Shown piece after piece: positions 35,375 to 45,167 of a stretch of 64,000 nucleotides of DNA (positions within the stretch are counted from its first letter, which is position 1; the number at the start of each line of letters is the position of its first letter). The stretch lies in NCBI RefSeq assembly GCF_010211755.1, contig NZ_PDWR01000002.1:124001-188000 (forward strand), given 5' to 3'. The position numbers were made by a program, and so were the translations under genes. Source of the DNA: Pseudoxanthomonas sangjuensis. GTDB taxonomy: Bacteria; Pseudomonadota; Gammaproteobacteria; Xanthomonadales; Xanthomonadaceae. The notes below the pieces were generated by a model. The model did no database searches and had not been told where the DNA came from. It worked only from the letters and a program-made list of their open reading frames with translations.

Positions 35375-38275
35375 ATGAGGCGGGACGCAGGAGCGGCAAG
35401 CGGTGGATTGCGCTGGACAGTGTTGCTGGCGCTGGTTTCGGCATTGGCTGCCTGCGGCGGCGCAGGCGGCGGAGGCGCGGTCAAACCGACGCCACCACCC
35501 CCATCCCCGACCTACGACCCGGGCTTCACCCCGACCGTTGCCACCGACAGCAGCCTGACCCAGGTGAATCCCCCGTCCGTGCCGGAACAGGGCGCGCCGG
35601 CGGTATTGCCGCAGTACAGCCGGCACCTGCAGTTGACCAATGCCGCCGGCGCACTGGGCGCGGGGTTGAAGGGCCAGGGCGTGACCATCGGCCTGGTGGA
35701 CACGGGCGTGAACCGCGACCACCCGGCGCTGAGCGGCCGGGTGACGCGAAATTTCGTGCACGTCGATCCGGCGGTGAACAACACCAGCGTCGACGACGTG
35801 GTCGGCCACGGCACCGTCGTGGCGCAAATGGCCGCCGGGCAGGGCGTCGGCAGTTGGGGCGGCGGCGTCGCGCAGCAGGCGAACATCGTCGCCTCGCGCA
35901 TCATCAACGACACCCCGCCGGAGGACGACGGCTCGGGCGAAGGCAACGAAATCCACGCCGGCGAGGGCTACGGCGACTTCTTCCAGTCCATCAACGACGA
36001 ACTGGCCGACGCCGGCGCGAAGATCATCAACAACTCGTGGGGCGGCCTGTACTGGAACGATCCGGCGCTGACCACCGAGCTGACCAATGCGTGGAAGGAC
36101 TTCGTGGTCGGCCGCGGCGGCATCATCGTGTTCGCCAACGGCAACGCGGGCGACGTGCCGGAACTGCTGCCGAACCCCTCGGACAACGCCGCGCTGCCCA
36201 GCCTGGCCAACGACCCGCAGCTCGAGAAGGGCTGGCTGACCGTGGCCGCGCTGGATCCGGACACTCCGACCCGGCTCACTTCGTACTCGCAGCAGTGCGG
36301 CATCGCGATGAACTACTGCCTGGCCGCGCCGGGCGACGTGATCTTCATCGATCCGCAGGCCAAGGTCGGCGCGGCCAGCTACGGCCTGTGGCAGGGCGGC
36401 GGCACGTCGTTCGCGGCGCCGCAGGTCTCGGGCGCGGCGGCGGTGGTGTGGTCGGCGTTCCCGTACTTCACCAACGACCAGGTGCGGCAGGCGATCCTCG
36501 GCGGCGCCAAGGATCTCGGTGTGCCCGGCGTCGATCCGGAGTTCGGCTGGGGCCTGCTGGACGTGAGCAAGGCGGCGAACGGGCCGAGCAATTTCGCGTG
36601 GGGCGATTTCAGCGTGAACTTCTCCGGCAACTCGGTGTGGCGCAATCCGATCGTCGGCAGCGGCGGGCTGGTCAAGAACGGCAGCGGCACCCTGACCCTG
36701 GCCGAAGCGGGCAGCTACACCGGCGAAACCCGCGTGCAGGCCGGCGGGCTGGACGTACGCAAGGGGCTGGCGTCGAACGTGAGCATTTCCAGCGGCGCCA
36801 AGGTCTGGGCCAGCGGCGCTTTCGGCGGCAATGTCAGCAATGGCGGCGCGTTCTTCAACGGCGCCGGTTCGCCGGCCAGCATCGCCGGCAATTTCAGCCA
36901 GACATCCACCGGCAACTTCGGCGTCTGGCTGGGAAGCCGGCTCAACGTTGCCGGTACCGCGACGCTGGCCGGGCAGGCGTCGATCCTGGGCACGAAAAGC
37001 GGCTATACCACGTCCGCGAAGGAAACCCTGCTGACGGCCAATGGCGGCATCAGCGGCACCTTCGCCAGCCTGAAGGCGGCGCCGAACGTGTTCCTCGATG
37101 CCGCGCTTTCCTACGACGCCAACAACGTCTTCCTCGACATCAAGCGCATCGACGTATCGAAGGCGGTGGCCGGCATGGGCCTGTCCGGCATCACCCGGAT
37201 GTCGTCGGTGCGCGTCGAAGGCGCGATGCAGGCGCTCGACAGCCAGCTGGCGGGCGGCGCCGGCGGCATCGGCGCGGGGTTCATCGAAGGCGCCGGCGCC
37301 TTGCAGCGCATCGCCAGTGCGGCGCAGGCCGACGCTTCGATTCGCAGCCTCTCCGGCGAACTGCATGCCGCCGCCGATGCCATGGGCTTCGACAACATCG
37401 CCGCGAACCGCCGCGCGCTGTCGTCGCGCTTCGGCGAACTGGCGGCGCGACCGTATTTGCAGGGCGACTGGTCGCGGTCGTTGGACCAGCCAGGGCAGGG
37501 CGGCGGCGTCGCCGGACAGTTCCAGCGCGACGGCTGGCTGATGGGCAGCGACGCGCGCCTGGGCGCGGACGCGGTGGCCGGCTTCGCCTTCGGCGAAACC
37601 GAGGCCGACGGATTCCTCGGCGCCGGCCGCGACCGCAGCCACGACCGGCAGACGCAGGCGCGGTTCTACGCCGGCGCCGCACGCGGCAACGCCTATGCGA
37701 TGGGCCAGCTCGGCGTCGGCCGCTACGAGCGGCAACTGCGCCGCGGGCTGCTGCTCGGCGACCGGCGCGAGCGCGTGGCCAGCGATTACGCCGGCGATTT
37801 CTTCGCCGCGAACGTCGAAACCGGTTACCGCTTCGGCGACGGCACCGGCACGCTGGTGCCGTACGCGGGCGTCGATTACGTGCGGCTGGACCGCGACGGT
37901 TTCGTCGAGAACGGCGCCGACGGCTTCGGCCTGAAGGCCAACGCCAGCCGCGCGGAACGCACGCAGGCGGTCGCGGGCCTGCGCGCGGAACGCGCGTGGG
38001 CGTCGGCAAGCGGCCGCGAGCTGACGCTGCGCGGTTACGCGGAATGGCAGCGTTCGCTGTCCGAGAACGGGTTGCTGGTCGATGCCAGCTTCACCGGCGC
38101 CGAATCGTGGTCGCCGCTGTACGGCGCAGGCTTCTCGCGTTCGGCCGGCCTGTTCGGTTTCGGCCTGGATTCGCGGCTGTCGCGCCAGGCGACGCTGTCG
38201 TTCGGCTACGACCGGCGCTTCGGTCCGGCGTTCGCCGACCGGCAGTGGTCGGCGAAGCTGCGCTACGGGTTCTGA
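35375..38275 (+). CDS. Subtilisin-family lipoprotein autotransporter (NalP/SphB1-like)
   Basis: A 966-residue type V autotransporter protease. The signal peptide ends in lipobox LAAC with Cys27. The S8 domain (about 95-400) has Asp109 (GLVDTGVN), His145 (VVGHGTVV), the ANGN oxyanion Asn near 255 and Ser345 (GGGTSFAAPQ). A beta-strand repeat near 445 (KNGSGTLTLAEAGSYTG) is the autotransporter-associated repeat, followed by a beta-helical linker. The last ~280 residues are the outer-membrane beta-barrel, ending KLRYGF with the required terminal Phe. The ATG at 35375 follows AGGGGGA; the frame is open further upstream without a signal peptide. Confidence 0.92.
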   Translation: MRRDAGAASGGLRWTVLLALVSALAACGGAGGGGAVKPTPPPPSPTYDPGFTPTVATDSSLTQVNPPSVPEQGAPAVLPQYSRHLQLTNAAGALGAGLKGQGVTIGLVDTGVNRDHPALSGRVTRNFVHVDPAVNNTSVDDVVGHGTVVAQMAAGQGVGSWGGGVAQQANIVASRIINDTPPEDDGSGEGNEIHAGEGYGDFFQSINDELADAGAKIINNSWGGLYWNDPALTTELTNAWKDFVVGRGGIIVFANGNAGDVPELLPNPSDNAALPSLANDPQLEKGWLTVAALDPDTPTRLTSYSQQCGIAMNYCLAAPGDVIFIDPQAKVGAASYGLWQGGGTSFAAPQVSGAAAVVWSAFPYFTNDQVRQAILGGAKDLGVPGVDPEFGWGLLDVSKAANGPSNFAWGDFSVNFSGNSVWRNPIVGSGGLVKNGSGTLTLAEAGSYTGETRVQAGGLDVRKGLASNVSISSGAKVWASGAFGGNVSNGGAFFNGAGSPASIAGNFSQTSTGNFGVWLGSRLNVAGTATLAGQASILGTKSGYTTSAKETLLTANGGISGTFASLKAAPNVFLDAALSYDANNVFLDIKRIDVSKAVAGMGLSGITRMSSVRVEGAMQALDSQLAGGAGGIGAGFIEGAGALQRIASAAQADASIRSLSGELHAAADAMGFDNIAANRRALSSRFGELAARPYLQGDWSRSLDQPGQGGGVAGQFQRDGWLMGSDARLGADAVAGFAFGETEADGFLGAGRDRSHDRQTQARFYAGAARGNAYAMGQLGVGRYERQLRRGLLLGDRRERVASDYAGDFFAANVETGYRFGDGTGTLVPYAGVDYVRLDRDGFVENGADGFGLKANASRAERTQAVAGLRAERAWASASGRELTLRGYAEWQRSLSENGLLVDASFTGAESWSPLYGAGFSRSAGLFGFGLDSRLSRQATLSFGYDRRFGPAFADRQWSAKLRYGF

Positions 38276-38284
38276 CGATTCTCG

Positions 38285-38311
38285 ACCCCTCTCCCGCGGG
38301 CGGGGAGGGGT
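38285..38311. repeat. CCCCTCTCCCGC-type stem-loop after the autotransporter gene
   Basis: ACCCCTCTCCCGC pairs with GGCGGGGAGGGGT with one mismatch. It begins 10 bp after the autotransporter stop and belongs to the same palindrome family as 18949-18973. It may serve as the 3' end of the mRNA. Confidence 0.55.
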
Positions 38312-38318
38312 CCGCTCG

Positions 38319-38462
38319 TTCCGGCCGCGCGAAGCACGCGCGGCGCTCGGACGACCTACGCGGCAGTGCCGCGCAAGCAGGTCATCCTCGTTCCGGCCGC
38401 GCGAAGCACGCGCGGCGCTCGGACGACCTGCGCGGCAATGCCGCGCAAGCAGGTCATCCTCG
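38319..38462. repeat. Two tandem 72-bp copies of a double-hairpin repeat
   Basis: Copies at 38319-38390 and 38391-38462 differ at two of 72 positions. Each can fold into a first hairpin (CCGCGCG, loop AAGCA, CGCGCGG) and a second one (outer GACGACCT/AGGTCATC, inner CGCGGC, loop AAT or AGT, GCCGCG). The second copy runs into the isovaleryl-CoA dehydrogenase gene and supplies its stop codon (minus strand, 38456-38454). A third, diverged copy is at 44892-44965. Confidence 0.75.
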
Positions 38463-39626
38463 CCCCTCGAACAACTCGCGGCCGATCAGCATGCGCCGGA
38501 TCTCGTTGGTGCCCGCGCCGATCGCGTACAGCTTGGCGTCGCGCAGCAGGCGGCCGGTGTCGAATTCGTTGATGTAGCCGTTGCCGCCCAGCGCCTGGAT
38601 CGCCTCCAGCGCGACCTGCACCGCCGCGTCGGACGAATGCAGCAGGCAGGCCGCCGCGGCCGCGCGCGAAGCGCGGCCGGCGTCGTAGTCGCGCGCCACC
38701 TGGTAGGCGAAGGCGCGGCTCGACTGCAGCGCGGTGTACATGTCGGCGATCTTCGCCTGCATGATTCCGAAGCTGCCGATCGGCGCGTCGAACTGCCTGC
38801 GCTCGCGCACGTAGGGCAGGGCGATGTCCAGCGCCGCCTGCATCAGCCCGAGCGGGCCGCCGCTGAGCACCAGCCGTTCGCTGTTCAGGCCGCTCATCAG
38901 CACGCGCACGCCTTGGTCGACGTCGCCCAGCACGTTCTCCCGCGGGATCTCGCAATCCTCGAACACCAGTTCGCAGGTGTTGCTGCCGCGCATGCCCAGC
39001 TTGTCCAGCTTCTGCGCGGTCGAGAAACCCTTCATGCCGCGCTCGACCAGGAACGCGGTCATGCAGCGTGAACCGGCGTCCTTGCCCGCGGTGCGCATGT
39101 ACACCAGCAGCACGTCGGCCTCGGGGCCGTTGGTGATCCACATCTTGTTGCCGTTGGCCACCCAGACATCGCCGCGCAACTCGGCGCGGCAGCCCATCGA
39201 GCCGACCACGTCGGAGCCGGCGCCCGGCTCGCTCATCGCCAGCGCGCCCTTCCATTCGCCGCTGCACAGCTTCGGCAGGTACTTGCGCCGCTGCGCCTCG
39301 TTGCCGTTGAGGTACAGGTTCGACACGCACAGGTTCGAATGCGCGCCGTAGCTCAGGCCGACCGAACCCGAGGCGCGCGAAATCTCCTCCATCGCGACCA
39401 GGTGCGCCAGGTAGCCCATGCCGCTGCCGCCGTATTCCGGCGCCACGGTCATGCCAAGCAGGCCCAGTTCGCCCAGCTTCGGCCACAGGTCCTGCGGGAA
39501 CGCGTTGTCGCGGTCGATCTGCGCCGCGCGCGGCGCGATCTCGCTGTCGGCGAAGCGGCGCACCGCATCGCGCAGCGCGTCGATCTCCTCTCCCAGCGGA
39601 AAGGCTTCTACTGAAACGGGTCGCAT
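38454..39626 (-). CDS. Isovaleryl-CoA dehydrogenase
   Basis: A 390-residue acyl-CoA dehydrogenase, FAD-dependent, which oxidises isovaleryl-CoA to 3-methylcrotonyl-CoA. [17 protein letters not shown] matches the IVD-specific segment in which this Glu is the catalytic base (other acyl-CoA dehydrogenases place it elsewhere). [24 protein letters not shown] and the C-terminal [20 protein letters not shown] are family-typical. The last codons and the stop lie within a 72-bp repeat, so the extreme C terminus (after FEG) is repeat-derived. Confidence 0.93.
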   Translation of the reverse strand: MRPVSVEAFPLGEEIDALRDAVRRFADSEIAPRAAQIDRDNAFPQDLWPKLGELGLLGMTVAPEYGGSGMGYLAHLVAMEEISRASGSVGLSYGAHSNLCVSNLYLNGNEAQRRKYLPKLCSGEWKGALAMSEPGAGSDVVGSMGCRAELRGDVWVANGNKMWITNGPEADVLLVYMRTAGKDAGSRCMTAFLVERGMKGFSTAQKLDKLGMRGSNTCELVFEDCEIPRENVLGDVDQGVRVLMSGLNSERLVLSGGPLGLMQAALDIALPYVRERRQFDAPIGSFGIMQAKIADMYTALQSSRAFAYQVARDYDAGRASRAAAAACLLHSSDAAVQVALEAIQALGGNGYINEFDTGRLLRDAKLYAIGAGTNEIRRMLIGRELFEGRG

Positions 39627-39660
39627 CCGGCTCCTCCCTCCAATTGCGACGGCCCCGCGG

Positions 39661-39687
39661 CGTCATCCCCGCCCGCGCGGGAACGGC
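39661..39687. repeat. CGTCATCCCCGC...GCGGGAACG repeat
   Basis: An imperfect palindrome of the type CGTCATTCCCGCGnnnGCGGGAATG that is common between genes in Xanthomonadaceae. It lies in the 83-bp gap between isovaleryl-CoA dehydrogenase and leucine dehydrogenase. A related copy is at 53967-53993. Confidence 0.5.
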
Positions 39688-39709
39688 GCCGGCGCGGCGC
39701 TCGATTGCC

Positions 39710-40810
39710 TCAATGTTCCCCGCGCAAGTGCCCCATGAACCGCGGCGCGGTGCGCCCCAGCGGCAGCTTCAGCTTGCCGATCGACGCGATCCGCGCCTCG
39801 GCGATGCGGTCGGCGGCGTACTGCGGCGCGATGTTCTCCTTGTCCGCCAGCTCGAAGATCTTGCCGACCGTGTGGTAGATGTTGCGCATCAGCCGCATCG
39901 CGCGCTCGCGGTTGTAGCCGTCGATCTCCAGCGACACGTTCATCGAGCCGCCGGCGTTCACCGCGTAGTCCGGCGCGTACAGGATGCCGCGCTCGTGCGC
40001 CTCGGTGCCGACCACGTGCGACATCTGGTTGTTGGCGGTGCCGCAGATCACCTTGGCCTTCAGCCGCGGCAGGGTCTGCTCGTTGATCGAATACTCGAAC
40101 GCGCACGGCGCGAACACGTCGGCGGCCACGTCGTAGATGTCGTCGGGCTTCACCGCCTCGGCGCCGAATTCCTCGACCGCGTGTTCGACCAGTTCCGGGT
40201 TCAGGTCGGTCACGAACAGCTTGGCGCCGCGCTCCTTCAGCAGCTTCACGAACTCCATGCCGATGTGGCCCAGGCCCTGCACCGCGACCGAGTACTTGCC
40301 GACCTCCTCGTTGCCGAACTTGCGGCTGAGCGAGGCCATCAGCCCCTGCAGCGCGCCGTAGGCGGTGAACGGGCCGGGGTCGCCGCTGCCGCCGTGCACC
40401 TGGTGCACGCCGACCACGTATTCGGTCTCGCGGTAGACGTGCTCCATGTCGTTGATGTCGGTGCCGGCGTCCTCGGCGCCGATGTAGCGCCCGCCCAGCG
40501 AATCGACGTAGCGGCCCAGCGCGCGGAACATCGCCTCGGTCTTGTCCTTCGCCGGGTCGCCGATCACCACCGCCTTGCCGCCGCCGACGTTGAGCCCGGC
40601 CAGCGCGTTCTTGTAGGTCATCGTGCGGCTCAGGCGCAGCGCGTCGGTCAGCGCCGCGTCGTCGTCGGCGTAGGGGCGCATGCGGATGCCGCCGAGCGCC
40701 GGGCCGAGCACGGTGCTGTGGATCGCGATGATCGCCTTCAGCCCCGCGTCGGGGTTGTTGCAGAACAGGACCTGTTCGTGTCCGGAAGTCTTCAGGGTCT
40801 CGAAGATCAT
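39710..40810 (-). CDS. Leucine dehydrogenase (Glu/Leu/Phe/Val dehydrogenase family)
   Basis: A 366-residue NAD+-dependent amino-acid dehydrogenase that deaminates leucine, valine and isoleucine to their keto acids. [15 protein letters not shown] contains the catalytic Lys of the Leu/Phe/Val group, and [12 protein letters not shown] the catalytic Asp segment. The NAD domain begins at [15 protein letters not shown] short substrate domain and the length match leucine rather than glutamate dehydrogenases. The ATG at 40810 gives [14 protein letters not shown], the family N terminus. It begins the leucine-degradation sequence of this region. Confidence 0.92.
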   Translation of the reverse strand: MIFETLKTSGHEQVLFCNNPDAGLKAIIAIHSTVLGPALGGIRMRPYADDDAALTDALRLSRTMTYKNALAGLNVGGGKAVVIGDPAKDKTEAMFRALGRYVDSLGGRYIGAEDAGTDINDMEHVYRETEYVVGVHQVHGGSGDPGPFTAYGALQGLMASLSRKFGNEEVGKYSVAVQGLGHIGMEFVKLLKERGAKLFVTDLNPELVEHAVEEFGAEAVKPDDIYDVAADVFAPCAFEYSINEQTLPRLKAKVICGTANNQMSHVVGTEAHERGILYAPDYAVNAGGSMNVSLEIDGYNRERAMRLMRNIYHTVGKIFELADKENIAPQYAADRIAEARIASIGKLKLPLGRTAPRFMGHLRGEH

Positions 40811-41079
40811 CGCTGCGTGCTCCGATTGCGCTTGCCGCCGGCCCCTGTTCCAACCTGCTGGCACGCCTGAAACGTTGGCAAATGGTTGAACCGAAACGAA
40901 AAAGCGACGTTCCCATGGTGCGGTCGGAAGCGTCGCGCGGGCCTAGTCTACGCAAAACCGCGGACCGGGGTCACGGTTCGCCCGCCGTCGGTCGCGCCGG
41001 TCGGGCGTGCCGGGCGGTGCACGCGGGCGGCGTTAGAATTGCCGGTCTGGATTTCCGAATACATATGCATGGAGGGTGC

Positions 41080-44000
41080 ATGAGCAGGTTGGCTTCAGAT
41101 GTCCCGGTTGCGCGTGCCGACGCAACGCCGTTGCGTTTCGTCACCGCGGCCAGCCTGTTCGATGGCCACGACGCGGCGATCAACATCATGCGCCGGCTGA
41201 TCCAGGCGCAGGGCGCCGAGGTGATCCACCTGGGCCACAACCGCAGCGTCGAGGACGTGGTCCGCGCCGCGCTGCAGGAGGACGCCGACGCGATCGCGCT
41301 GTCGTCGTACCAGGGCGGGCACGTCGAGTACTTCAAGTACATGGTCGACATGCTGAAGGAGAAGGGCGCGCCGCACGTGCGCGTGTTCGGCGGCGGCGGC
41401 GGCACGATCACCCCGGAGGAGATCCGCGAGCTCGAGGCCTACGGCGTCGAGCGCATCTACCACCCCAACGACGGCATGAAGCTGGGCCTGGTCGAGATGA
41501 TCGGCGACGTGGTCAAGCGCGCCGACGAAGCGCGCTCGCGGCGCGACGCCGGCCAGCCGGCGGCGCCGGGCATCGACGACGAGATCGGCATCGGCCGCGT
41601 GCTCAGCGCGATCGAGGACGGCGCGTACGGCGAATCCGAACTGTCGCGGCTGCGCAAGCAGTGGCAGCTGGCCGGCGGCAAGACCCCGATCCTCGGCCTC
41701 ACCGGCACCGGCGGCGCCGGCAAGTCGTCGGTTACCGACGAGCTGCTGAACCGCTTCCTCGCCTGCTTCCCGCAGATGCGCATCGCGGTGGTCTCGGTCG
41801 ACCCGACCCGGCGCCGCAGCGGCGGCGCGCTGCTCGGCGACCGCATCCGCATGAACTCGCTGCGCAGCCACCGCGTGTACATGCGCTCGATGGCCACCCG
41901 CCGCCAGCACGCGGCGACCAACACCGTGCTGAAGGACTGCATCGGCTTCCTGAAGTCGCTGGGCTTCGACCTGGTGATCGTCGAGACCGCCGGCATCGGC
42001 CAGAGCGATTCGGAGATCGTCGACCTGGTCGACTTCCCGGTGTACGTGATGACCAGCGACTACGGCGCGGCGTCGCAGCTGGAGAAGATCGACATGCTCG
42101 ACTTCGCCGAGCTGGTCGTGCTGAACAAGTACGACCGCCGCGGCGCCGAGGACGCGCTGCGCGACGTGCGCAAGCAGTGGAAGCGCAACCGCAACGCCTT
42201 CGCCGCGAAGGACGACGAGATCCCGGTCTATCCGACCATCGCGTCGCAGTTCAACGACCCCGGCGTCAGCTGGATGTTCGCCAACCTGTGCCGGCTGCTG
42301 CGCGACAAGCTGCACGCCGCCACGCCGCGCTGCGACTTCGCGCCGGACATCGACACCTCGCTGAAGGAGCCGCGCGCGACGGTGCTGATCCCCGGCGGCC
42401 GCGTGCGCTACCTGGCCGAGATCGCCGAGCAGGGCCGCGCGATCAACCGCCGCATCGAGGCGCAGGCCGAAATCGCCGACCGCGCGCAGGGCTACTGGCA
42501 GTCGCTGCACGACCTGGAAGACCCGCGCCTGCCGAAGGCGCTGGAACTGTACGCGGCCGAGGACCTGTCCTTCGACTCCGGCGCTTCGCGCCTGCGCTCA
42601 GGACGAACGGATCAAGGCGGATCGCCCGAAAATCCAGCCGTTCGCCCTGAGCGTAGCCCGCAGGGCGAAGCCGAAGGGCCGGACCGTTCGCTGCTGACCC
42701 TGCGCCAGCGCTACAACGACGCGGTGCAGTCGCTCGACGCGCTGAACCTGAAGCAGCTGCGCGAATGGCCGCAGCGGCTCAAGGCGATCACCGACGCGCA
42801 CTACCGCTACGAGGTGCGCGGCAAGACCCTGCAGGGCGACAACTACCGCGAATCGCTGTCGCACCAGAAGATCCCGAAGATCGCCGCGCCGACCTACCGC
42901 TCGTGGGGCGAGCTGCTGGTGTTCCTGGGCAAGGAGAACCTGCCGGGCAGCTATCCGTACACCGGCGGCGTGTACCCGTACCGCCGCACCGGCGAGGACC
43001 CGATCCGCATGTTCGCCGGCGAGGGTACGCCGGAGCGCACCAACCGCCGCTTCCACTACCTCAGCCTGGGCCAGCCGGCCGCGCGCCTGTCCACCGCCTT
43101 CGACAGCGTGACCCTGTACGGCGAGGACCCGGCGCCGCGCCCGGACATCTACGGCAAGATCGGCAATTCCGGGGTCAACATCCCGACGCTGGACGACATG
43201 AAGAAGCTGTATTCCGGCTTCGACCTGTGCGCGCCGACCACCAGCGTGTCGATGACCATCAACGGCCCGGCGCCGATCATCCTGGCGATGTTCATGAACA
43301 CCGCCATCGACCAGCAGGTGGAGAAATACCTGAAGGCCGATCCGCAGCGCTGGGCGGAGGCGCAACAAAAGATCGACGCGCTGTTCGCGGGCCGGCCGCG
43401 CCCGCGCTACCACGGCGAACTGCCGGCCGGCAACGACGGCCTCGGCCTGGGCCTGCTCGGCGTCACCGGCGAGCAGCTGGTCGACGCCGAGACCTACGCC
43501 AGGATCAGGGCGCAGACGCTGGCGACCGTGCGCGGCACGGTGCAGGCCGACATCCTGAAGGAAGACCAGGCGCAGAACACCTGCATCTTCAGCACCGAGT
43601 TCGCGCTGCGGATGATGGGCGACATCCAGCAGTACTTCGTCGAGAACGGGGTGCGCAACTTCTACTCGGTCAGCATCTCCGGCTACCACATCGCCGAGGC
43701 CGGGGCGAACCCGATCAGCCAGTTGGCCTTCACCCTCAGCAACGGCTTCACCATCGTCGAGTACTACCTGGCGCGCGGGATGAAGATCGACGACTTCGCG
43801 CCCAACCTGTCGTTCTTCTTCAGCAACGGCATGGACCCGGAATACACCGTCATCGGCCGCGTCGCGCGGCGCATCTGGGCGCGCGCCATGCGCGAGCGCT
43901 ATGGCGCCAACGAGCGCAGCCAGATGATGAAGTACCACATCCAGACCTCGGGCCGCAGCCTGCACGCGCAGGAGATCCAGTTCAACGACATCCGCACCAC

Positions 44001-44703
44001 GCTGCAGGCGCTGTACGCGCTGTTCGACAACTGCAACAGCCTGCACACCAACGCCTACGACGAGGCGATCACCACGCCGACCGAGGAAAGCGTGCGCCGC
44101 GCGGTGGCCATCCAGATGATCATCAACAAGGAACTCGGCCTGAACTTCGTCGAGAACCCGTGGCAGGGCAGCTTCGCGGTCGAGTACCTGACCGACATCG
44201 TCGAGGAGGCGGTGTACAAGGAATTCGAGGCGATCAGCGAGCGCGGCGGCGTGCTCGGCGCGATGGACACCATGTACCAGCGCGGCAAGATCCAGGAAGA
44301 GAGCCTGTACTACGAGCAGAAGAAGCATGACGGCAGCCTGCCGCTGGTCGGCGTCAACACCTTCCTGCCGAAGGAGCACGGCGGCGAGATCGCCACCGAG
44401 ATCGAGCTGATCCGCAGCACCGCGGAGGAGAAGGCGCAGCAGATCGCCAACGTGCGCGCCTGGCAGGCGTCGCGGAACGGGCTGGCGCCGGAAGGCGAGA
44501 CCGACCACGGCCACGTGGTCGAGGACGACGATGCGGCGTCCACCGAGCCGCACGACGGCCACGGCCTGGCCTACCTGCAGCGCGCCGCGCGCGAGCGGCG
44601 CAACGTGTTCGCGGCGCTGGTGGAGGCGGTGAAGACGCACAGCCTGGGGCAGATCAGCCACGCGCTGTACGACGTCGGCGGCGAGTACCGCCGCAACATG
44701 TAA
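41080..44703 (+). CDS. icmF: Fused isobutyryl-CoA mutase IcmF
   Basis: A 1207-residue B12-dependent mutase. Order: cobalamin-binding domain (about 15-150, [12 protein letters not shown]), MeaB-like GTPase chaperone (about 195-490, [12 protein letters not shown] and the [15 protein letters not shown] segment), linker, and mutase barrel (about 540-1207, [34 protein letters not shown]). NRRFHYLS keeps a Phe where methylmalonyl-CoA mutase has Tyr, in line with IcmF. It interconverts isobutyryl- and n-butyryl-CoA, and isovaleryl- and pivalyl-CoA in tested homologues. GGAGG precedes the ATG; another ATG 15 bp upstream has none. Odd: residues ~505-530 in the linker come from a palindromic repeat. 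Confidence 0.93.
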   Translation: MSRLASDVPVARADATPLRFVTAASLFDGHDAAINIMRRLIQAQGAEVIHLGHNRSVEDVVRAALQEDADAIALSSYQGGHVEYFKYMVDMLKEKGAPHVRVFGGGGGTITPEEIRELEAYGVERIYHPNDGMKLGLVEMIGDVVKRADEARSRRDAGQPAAPGIDDEIGIGRVLSAIEDGAYGESELSRLRKQWQLAGGKTPILGLTGTGGAGKSSVTDELLNRFLACFPQMRIAVVSVDPTRRRSGGALLGDRIRMNSLRSHRVYMRSMATRRQHAATNTVLKDCIGFLKSLGFDLVIVETAGIGQSDSEIVDLVDFPVYVMTSDYGAASQLEKIDMLDFAELVVLNKYDRRGAEDALRDVRKQWKRNRNAFAAKDDEIPVYPTIASQFNDPGVSWMFANLCRLLRDKLHAATPRCDFAPDIDTSLKEPRATVLIPGGRVRYLAEIAEQGRAINRRIEAQAEIADRAQGYWQSLHDLEDPRLPKALELYAAEDLSFDSGASRLRSGRTDQGGSPENPAVRPERSPQGEAEGPDRSLLTLRQRYNDAVQSLDALNLKQLREWPQRLKAITDAHYRYEVRGKTLQGDNYRESLSHQKIPKIAAPTYRSWGELLVFLGKENLPGSYPYTGGVYPYRRTGEDPIRMFAGEGTPERTNRRFHYLSLGQPAARLSTAFDSVTLYGEDPAPRPDIYGKIGNSGVNIPTLDDMKKLYSGFDLCAPTTSVSMTINGPAPIILAMFMNTAIDQQVEKYLKADPQRWAEAQQKIDALFAGRPRPRYHGELPAGNDGLGLGLLGVTGEQLVDAETYARIRAQTLATVRGTVQADILKEDQAQNTCIFSTEFALRMMGDIQQYFVENGVRNFYSVSISGYHIAEAGANPISQLAFTLSNGFTIVEYYLARGMKIDDFAPNLSFFFSNGMDPEYTVIGRVARRIWARAMRERYGANERSQMMKYHIQTSGRSLHAQEIQFNDIRTTLQALYALFDNCNSLHTNAYDEAITTPTEESVRRAVAIQMIINKELGLNFVENPWQGSFAVEYLTDIVEEAVYKEFEAISERGGVLGAMDTMYQRGKIQEESLYYEQKKHDGSLPLVGVNTFLPKEHGGEIATEIELIRSTAEEKAQQIANVRAWQASRNGLAPEGETDHGHVVEDDDAASTEPHDGHGLAYLQRAARERRNVFAALVEAVKTHSLGQISHALYDVGGEYRRNM
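42595..42669. repeat. Palindromic repeat inserted in frame within icmF
   Basis: CGCTCAGGACGAACGG (42595-42610) and CCGTTCGCCCTGAGCG (42638-42653) are inverted arms with one mismatch around a 27-nt loop. TTCGCCCT (42641-42648) is in turn inverted as AGGGCGAA (42662-42669). The family TTCGCCCTGAGCGTAG...AGGGCGAAGCCGAAGGG is known as an intergenic repeat. Here it is read through in frame and encodes about 25 Arg/Gly/Pro/Ser-rich residues between the GTPase and mutase domains. Confidence 0.7.
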
Positions 44704-44715
44704 TCAGCCTGCTTC

Positions 44716-44744
44716 CACCCCTCTCCCGAAAGGGGGAGAGGGTG
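44716..44744. repeat. CTCTCCC/GGGAGAG stem-loop after icmF
   Basis: CACCCCTCTCCC and GGGGAGAGGGTG pair almost perfectly around a GAAAG loop, starting 13 bp after the icmF stop. It is the position expected of an mRNA 3'-end hairpin, although no T-run follows. Confidence 0.6.
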
Positions 44745-44780
44745 AATTCACGTCTCGATCGGGAGTGAGTTGGAGTCTCC

Positions 44781-44826
44781 CTCCCCCCTAGTGGGGGAGA
44801 GTGCCCCGAAGGGGCGGGAGAGGGGG
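44781..44826. repeat. Composite of short GC hairpins (CTCTCCC family)
   Basis: CTCCCCC (44781-44787) pairs with GGGGGAG (44793-44799); next to it GCCCC (44803-44807) pairs with GGGGC (44811-44815) around GAA; GGGAGAGGGGG follows. It looks like a CTCTCCC-family palindrome with an inserted small hairpin. Confidence 0.5.
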
Positions 44827-44891
44827 CGCGAGCGCAGCGAGCGTGCCTTTGGCTTTTGCAGTTGCCTGGTGAAAGTCAAAAGCCGACCCCT

Positions 44892-44965
44892 GTCCGGCCC
44901 GGCGTAGCACGCCGGGCGTTCGGAGCCGCACGCGGCAATGCCGCGTGAGCAGCGGCTCCTCACCC
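44892..44965. repeat. Diverged third copy of the double-hairpin repeat
   Basis: It aligns with the copies at 38319-38462. First hairpin: CCCGGCG, loop TAGCA, CGCCGGG. Second: outer GAGCCGC/GCGGCTC, inner ACGCGGC, loop AAT, GCCGCGT. Stem bases differ from the other copies but remain paired, while the AAT loop and GCA are kept. Confidence 0.65.
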
Positions 44966-44982
44966 CTCGCGCTACGCGCGTT

Positions 44983-45009
44983 TCCCTCTCCCGCAAGGGG
45001 AGAGGGAGA
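44983..45009. repeat. CTCTCCC/GGGAGAG stem-loop
   Basis: TCCCTCTCCC and GGGGAGAGGGA pair around GCAA, another member of the CTCTCCC palindrome family, 20 bp before a GTAGGTTGGGG doublet. Confidence 0.5.
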
Positions 45010-45027
45010 AGCCACGCCTCAGTTTTG

Positions 45028-45118
45028 GTAGGTTGGGGTGAACGAAGCGAACCCCGACTGCGAGTGCCTTCCGGACATGGGGATGTCGGGGGTTTGCTAC
45101 GCTCACCCCGACCTGCGC
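45028..45118. repeat. REPIN-like inverted doublet (GTAGGTTGGGGTGAACGAAG type)
   Basis: GTAGGTTGGGGTGAACGAAG followed by CGAACCCCGAC at the left, and GTCGGGGGTTTGC then CTCACCCCGACC at the right, are opposite-facing copies of one short repeat with a spacer of about 25 bp. Such inverted pairs of REP sequences are called REPINs and are mobilised by RAYT transposases; no RAYT gene is in the window. Similar doublets lie at 47519-47592 and 47818-47902. Confidence 0.65.
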
Positions 45119-45167
45119 GCCGTAGCGCAGGTCCGACGTATCGAAATCCCCTTACCGGAGAACGATC

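Larger units (their letters stand above)
44704..45167. other. Repeat-packed intergenic region between icmF and the aldolase-like gene
   Basis: These 464 bp contain no gene I can support. They hold, in order, a CTCTCCC stem-loop (44716-44744), a composite of two smaller hairpins (44781-44826), a diverged third copy of the double-hairpin repeat (44892-44965), another CTCTCCC stem-loop (44983-45009) and an inverted GTAGGTTGGGG doublet (45028-45118). GGAG (45154-45157) near the end is the ribosome-binding site of the next gene. Confidence 0.75.

Noticed and set aside
38319-38462. Tandem repeat considered as a CRISPR array
   Set aside because: Only two direct copies with no spacers between them, internal palindromes, and no cas genes nearby.
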